Assembly (NCBI GenBank): GCA_902802585.1
Contig: CADCMR010000007.1
Span: forward strand, 27,647-91,646
Source of the DNA: an uncultured bacterium
Lineage (GTDB): Bacteria; Verrucomicrobiota; Lentisphaeria; Victivallales; UBA1829
Direction of reading: 5' to 3'
DNA length: 64,000 bases
Below, piece by piece: positions 60,277 to 64,000 of the stretch (position 1 is the stretch's first letter; each line of letters starts with the position of its first letter). The notes under the pieces are model-generated. The model was not told the origin of the DNA. It saw only the letters and a list, made by a program, of their open reading frames with translations, and made no database searches. Both the position numbers and the translations under genes were made by a program.

Positions 60277-62325
60277 TCACTTCTTGGTGAATCGGAAGGA
60301 GAAGCCGCCGCGACCCACCATGCGGACGGTGATGACGTCGCCGGCTTTGGCTGTGCCTTCGGTGATGTCCCATGCGCGCGGATCGTCGGGCTTTACGTCT
60401 CCGTTGATGAAGTAATTGGAATCGACGTCCTTGCCGTCCGCGATCTTGCGGTAGGAGAAGGTCTCGCCCGCCTTGCCTGGGACGGTGAACTTGACTTCGC
60501 GCGTCTCGTTCTTGCCGTTGATGCCGCCGACGTACCAGGTGGTTCCTTTGCGGCGACCGAGGATCACGTAGTCGGCGGGTTCGCCGCCGAGGTACTTGGT
60601 GTCGTCCCAAGTGGTCGGGAGACCGGCGATGAAGTCCTTCACCTTGTCGGGGAGGGCGCGGAACGCGGACGGACGGTCCGCCATGTGCTGGCAGGCGGAT
60701 TCGAAGACGACCGGGAGCGCGAGTTCATGCGCGTGGGAGGTGAGGTGCTTGTGCTGGGAGTTGGTGAACGCGGTGGGGGTGTAGTCCATCGGACCGACGA
60801 CGTTGCGCGTGAAGGGCAGCGTGGTGTTGTGTTCGGCGGCGGGTTCGGTCATGCCGCCGTGGTTGTTGTACTGTTCCGCGCCCCAGACGCACTCCATGGA
60901 CATGAGGTTGGGGTAGGTGCGGGACCAGCCGCGCGGGAGGGTGGAGCCGTGGAAGTTGACCATGACCTTGTGCGGCGCGGCGTCCTTCAGGATGTCGACG
61001 TAGTACTGCATCATGCTCTGCTTGTCGCTCTCGAAGAAGTCGATCTTCACGCCCTTGACGTTCTTGTCCTTCAGCCAGGCGAATTCCTTTTCGCGCGTTT
61101 CATGGGTGTTGAAACGGTCGCGCGGGCCGCCGCCGACGTAGTTGTGCTTTCCGCCGGAGTTGTACCACAGCCAGACGCCGACATTCTTCTCCTTGGCGAG
61201 CGCGATGGCGTCGTCGATGTTGCCGCCGTTGCCCATCACGTCCCATTCCCAGTCGATCAGGACGTTCGGCCACTTCATTTCAGAGGCGAGCAGGATGTAG
61301 TCCTTGACGATCTGGTAGTCCTTGCTGCCGTGGTTGTATGCCCAGTAGACCCAGGACGCCACGCCGGGGGTAATCCAGGAGGTGTCCGGGACCGCGCATT
61401 CGGGCGCGAGGTCGTCGATGAGCGTGGATTCCACGATGTTGGCAAGCGTGCCGATCACGACGCAGCGCCACGGGGATTTCCACGGGAGCGTGACGGTCGG
61501 GTTGACCGCGCCCTGGTTCGCGCCTTCGCCGGGATCCGGATAATGCGTGGTGAAGCTCACGCCCTTGTCGTCGACGGAGGACTGCAGGTATGTGCCGCAG
61601 TAGGTGCCGTCGAACCAGGTCTCGGAGAGGAGTCCCCACGTGGACTTGTCGGCGGAGTTGAAGAGCAGAGGATAGTTCCAGTTCCGGTTTGCGCCGCCGC
61701 GTCCGCCGCGTCCGCCGGGACCGCCGGGACCACGACCGCCGGGACCGCCCTGTCCGCCCTGGGGACCGCGGAGCTGGTCCGCCGTGTAGGCGATGTAGCG
61801 GTCTTCGTAGCTGGTCACGCGGCGCTGCATGCGGAAGCCGTCGGTGAGCGGGAACACGAACGACGTGGATTCGCCCTGGAACTCGACATCGCCGGAGCCG
61901 CCGACGCTGTAGCGGAACGCGAAGGAATCGCTGCCCGCGCGCACGATCACGCCGATCTGGTTCGCGCCTTCGCCGAAGACGAGCGTCTTTTCGTTCATCT
62001 GGAAGCTGCGCTCGGAGCGCTTGCCGTTGACGGACGTGTACTTCTCGGTCACGAGCGTGACGCGGTTGCCGGACGGGACCTGTCCCTGGAGCTTCAGCTG
62101 CGAGAAATCGTAGTCCGCCTTGTTCGACTTCAGGCCGAGGCGGACCTTGAAGACTTCGGCAGTGTTGCGCTCCACGCGGAGCACATTGCCCTCGTCGAGG
62201 TAGACGCGGATGGTCTTGCCGGCGTCCGGCGAGGTCAGAAAGGGATCGGCGGCGGAGCAGAGTCCGGCGGCGATGAAGACCGCGGCGCAGGAGAGGGCCG
62301 CTTTCATGGAGAGAGAGAACTTCAT
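60277..62325 (-). CDS. Glycoside hydrolase family 97 (retaining alpha-glycosidase type), secreted
   Basis: The 682-aa exported enzyme (Sec signal peptide LSCAAVFIAAGLCSA) has an N-terminal beta-sandwich, a TIM barrel and a C-terminal beta domain, as in GH97. The nucleophile motif VKIDFFESD has Asp429, which places it with the retaining (alpha-galactosidase-like) branch rather than the SusB-type inverting branch. IDWEWDVMG and MECVWGAEQYNNHGG are further family blocks. Unusually, a Gly/Arg/Pro-rich low-complexity insert interrupts the N-terminal domain at about residues 186-212 (61691-61770). The specific sugar cannot be assigned. Confidence 0.92.
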   Translation of the reverse strand: MKFSLSMKAALSCAAVFIAAGLCSAADPFLTSPDAGKTIRVYLDEGNVLRVERNTAEVFKVRLGLKSNKADYDFSQLKLQGQVPSGNRVTLVTEKYTSVNGKRSERSFQMNEKTLVFGEGANQIGVIVRAGSDSFAFRYSVGGSGDVEFQGESTSFVFPLTDGFRMQRRVTSYEDRYIAYTADQLRGPQGGQGGPGGRGPGGPGGRGGRGGANRNWNYPLLFNSADKSTWGLLSETWFDGTYCGTYLQSSVDDKGVSFTTHYPDPGEGANQGAVNPTVTLPWKSPWRCVVIGTLANIVESTLIDDLAPECAVPDTSWITPGVASWVYWAYNHGSKDYQIVKDYILLASEMKWPNVLIDWEWDVMGNGGNIDDAIALAKEKNVGVWLWYNSGGKHNYVGGGPRDRFNTHETREKEFAWLKDKNVKGVKIDFFESDKQSMMQYYVDILKDAAPHKVMVNFHGSTLPRGWSRTYPNLMSMECVWGAEQYNNHGGMTEPAAEHNTTLPFTRNVVGPMDYTPTAFTNSQHKHLTSHAHELALPVVFESACQHMADRPSAFRALPDKVKDFIAGLPTTWDDTKYLGGEPADYVILGRRKGTTWYVGGINGKNETREVKFTVPGKAGETFSYRKIADGKDVDSNYFINGDVKPDDPRAWDITEGTAKAGDVITVRMVGRGGFSFRFTKK

Positions 62326-62383
62326 GGTCTGTTTTCCTATGGATTAAGGTTAAAAGTCAGGACGAAGATTCCGATTCTCTGTA

Positions 62384-62411
62384 AACATAGCACAAAATGA
62401 CGGTTTTTCAA
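62384..62411 (-). promoter_or_regulatory. Sigma-70-type promoter for the GH97 gene
   Basis: Minus strand: TTGAAA, 16-nt spacer ending TGC, TATGTT, about 60 bp upstream of the start at 62325. Confidence 0.75.
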
Positions 62412-62650
62412 CAGGATAAAACGTTTTTTCAACGTTAATTTTATGTTAAAAATGCGTGAAACGATATCGGAACGCGATAGCTTAACCGGCTTTGCCACGC
62501 CGGATTCGTCCAATGCGACCGGTGCTTTCCGCCGCAATCATGGACGTGCCGGGGCTGATCAGATGCTGTTGATGGTTCCCTTGAAGCTCGTCACAGTTTT
62601 GCGCCCTGCTGCCGGATCATGCCGTTGCCGTCGGCGCCTCCGCGCCCCGG

Positions 62651-62687
62651 AAAAAGAAAAACCCCGGACCTCAGCGGGATCCGGGGT
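62651..62687 (-). terminator. Intrinsic terminator after the GH9-like gene
   Basis: Minus strand: stem CCCCGGAT...GTCCGGGG (8 bp) followed by TTTTTCTTTTT. Confidence 0.85.
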
Positions 62688-62703
62688 CAGGTCTTTCCGT
62701 TGG

Positions 62704-64000
62704 TTATTTGCTCTTCGTCATTTTCTTGAAGGCTTCGCCGAAGATGATGAAGTTGCAGTTGCCCGCGATCGTACCTTCGTTTTCACCCCAGAAGAACGGC
62801 CAGTCGTCGACGTTCTCGAAGTGGTCGGGTCTGCGGAACAGCAGGCCGGGCGCCACGTTGCCGGGGATGAACGAGAGGTCGGCACGGTTGTTGCCATAGA
62901 ACATCGCCTTGGGACGCGCGGCTCCGACCGCCGCCACGAGGGAGTAGTTATGGTACGGATGGCAGCCGAACATGAACGCGGCGGCCTTGTATGCGTAGCT
63001 CTTGTCGATGATCTCCGGGAAGTAGAGGTTGGCGAGAGCCGCCGTGAGACCCATTTCGACGACGGAGCCGCTGCCCGCCCAGTTGCCTTCGGGGATCGGC
63101 ACGCCGTACGGGTTCAGGTCCTCATAGCTGTCCAGATATTCTTTATAGTCTTCCACGTATGGGACGAGTTTCTTCTTGAACTCTTCACCCATGTAAGGAA
63201 GCGCCTCAAGCGCGGGACGGATGCTGTTCGCGCCGCGACCCAGGGACTGCAGCAATTCCTGTTCGAGCTGCGTCTTGTAGGATTCCTCGCCGGTCGTGCG
63301 GTACATCTGCAGGTTGAAGTTGTTGCCGACGCTGAAGCCCGGGCCGCCGATGCCCATGCCGCCGCTCGTTGCGCTGTTGCTGCTGCCCGGCACGAGCGCG
63401 GTCATCTTGTACTTCCGCACGAGGCGGTAGAAGTCGCGCATCGCGGACGCGGAATCGGTCTTGTCGATTTCGAGGAGCTTCGCGATGGCGTCCGCTTCGA
63501 TCTCAAAGAACTCAAGCAGTTCGGACTTCTGCTGTTCCGCCGTATCGGGGAGGTTGACTCCGGCGTCCTTCGCGAGTTTGCGGATGCTGGCGTTTGCCTC
63601 AGTGATATTCTGCTGGATTCTGGCGTAGGCGTCTTTGTCCTTCGCTTCGATCTGCTTCAGAGCCTGTTCGCGCGGGGTCTCGGCTTTCAGACGGTCGATG
63701 GTCTGCTGGAGCTGACCGGTGCGGGCTGCCGTTCCGCCTATTCCGCCGCCGAAGCCGCCGCGACCGCCCATACCGCCTGCCATACCGCCGCGACCGCCCA
63801 TGCCGCCGGCACGCTGTCCGCCGGCGCCGAAGCCACCCTGGGCTCCGCCGAAGCCGCCCATACCAGCACCGGGACCGCCCGCGGCACCTGCGCCGAAGCC
63901 GCCCATACCAGCACCGGGACCGCCCGCGGCACCTGCGCCGAAGCCGCCCATGCCAGCACCGGGACCGCCCGCGGCACCTGCGCCGAAGCCGCCCATACCA
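62704..64000 (-). CDS. GH9-like protein with Gly-rich tandem repeats (5' end outside the window)
   Basis: At least 432 residues. The visible N-terminal part is Gly/Ala/Met repeats (GGFGAGAAGGPGAGM), then GGRGG-rich sequence and a helical segment (about 100-170). The C-terminal third matches the end of family-9 glycoside hydrolases: NPYGVPIPEGNWAGSGS, the alpha-barrel helix LTAALANLYFPEIID, FGCHPYHNYSLVAAVG, PGLLFRRPD and GENEGTIAGNCNFIIFGEAF, with the catalytic-acid Glu region. The start, any signal peptide and the rest of a catalytic domain lie past 64000. Whether it is an active cellulase-type enzyme cannot be told. Confidence 0.75.
   Translation of the reverse strand, partial: GMGGFGAGAAGGPGAGMGGFGAGAAGGPGAGMGGFGAGAAGGPGAGMGGFGGAQGGFGAGGQRAGGMGGRGGMAGGMGGRGGFGGGIGGTAARTGQLQQTIDRLKAETPREQALKQIEAKDKDAYARIQQNITEANASIRKLAKDAGVNLPDTAEQQKSELLEFFEIEADAIAKLLEIDKTDSASAMRDFYRLVRKYKMTALVPGSSNSATSGGMGIGGPGFSVGNNFNLQMYRTTGEESYKTQLEQELLQSLGRGANSIRPALEALPYMGEEFKKKLVPYVEDYKEYLDSYEDLNPYGVPIPEGNWAGSGSVVEMGLTAALANLYFPEIIDKSYAYKAAAFMFGCHPYHNYSLVAAVGAARPKAMFYGNNRADLSFIPGNVAPGLLFRRPDHFENVDDWPFFWGENEGTIAGNCNFIIFGEAFKKMTKSK
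63853..64000. repeat. 45-bp tandem repeat encoding Gly-rich 15-residue units
   Basis: Three complete units (63853-63897, 63898-63942, 63943-63987) and the start of a fourth are almost identical at DNA level, with one A/G difference in the third. The array continues off the right edge. High identity indicates recent expansion or homogenisation. Confidence 0.9.

Larger units (their letters stand above)
62326..62703. other. Intergenic stretch between the GH97 and GH9-like genes
   Basis: 378 bp holding the GH97 promoter (62384-62411) and the terminator of the upstream gene (62651-62687). Between them, about 62450-62640 is GC-richer and shows no convincing ORF or RNA. Confidence 0.5.

Noticed and set aside
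63853..64000. Repeat array as CRISPR
   Set aside because: Units are contiguous without spacers and are in frame in a coding sequence.

Overview
The window is high-GC bacterial chromosome. It suggests the PVC superphylum, most likely Lentisphaerota (Victivallales-like). The grounds are indirect: an AIDA-repeat/FG-GAP surface protein, GH97 and GH9-like hydrolases with Gly-rich inserts, a zinc-ribbon Hanks kinase, DUF3793 next to flavodoxin, and ornithine-lipid genes. Housekeeping promoters are unusually uniform (TTGaaa, 16-17 nt, TG-N-TATA(T/G)T), which helps place transcription units. No tRNA, rRNA, CRISPR array or IS element was recognised.

Layout. 1-2.8 kb: nagB-aroQ-accB-accC (minus; accC runs off the left edge). 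3.2-7.3 kb: a membrane HExxH protein, a Nif3-family protein, a GT4 glycosyltransferase and a PheC-like lipoprotein. 7.5-8.1 kb: a broken gene. 8.4-9.8 kb: a strongly structured RNA followed by DUF3793-flavodoxin. 10.1-13.9 kb: proS and metG. 14.1-17.6 kb: the canonical rpmH-rnpA-yidD-yidC-jag cluster. 17.9-22.8 kb: a lipoprotein, GT2, arfB and argH. 23-25 kb: a single-chain tandem PilT. 25.3-35.1 kb: AIDA/FG-GAP protein, rsmB, and a glgC-HD-TauE-YihY-kinase run.

About 35.4-53.1 kb is the unusual part. A minus-strand array encodes two small YcjF-like (DUF697-like) membrane proteins, a zinc-ribbon/glycine-zipper protein, micro-proteins, a Pro/Val-rich exported protein, a vWA protein, an acidic membrane protein, a tandem GTPase-DUF697 protein, a pseudo-GTPase paralogue and a TolQ/ExbB-type channel. 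Divergently, four genes encode an RtcR-like sigma-54 activator with a CARF-type sensor domain, a histidine kinase, a receiver protein whose C-terminus carries an RNxxxH (HEPN ribonuclease-type) motif, and a WYL regulator. A DUF445 membrane protein and two Cys-rich proteins follow. Two near-identical sigma-54 promoters precede the duplicated DUF697-like genes, and a ~37-bp palindromic motif recurs at five places. I infer one stress or conflict-response system that joins RNA-damage-type sensing, a possibly phospho-controlled ribonuclease and inner-membrane GTPases. It resembles a phage-shock (YcjX/YcjF) response under RtcR-type control. I do not recognise it as a described system.

53.3-60.1 kb: ornithine-lipid genes (olsB-olsA), a degenerate CobS-like membrane protein and an exopolysaccharide glycosyltransferase set. 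60.3-64 kb: GH97 and a GH9-like protein with tandem Gly-rich repeats that runs off the right edge.
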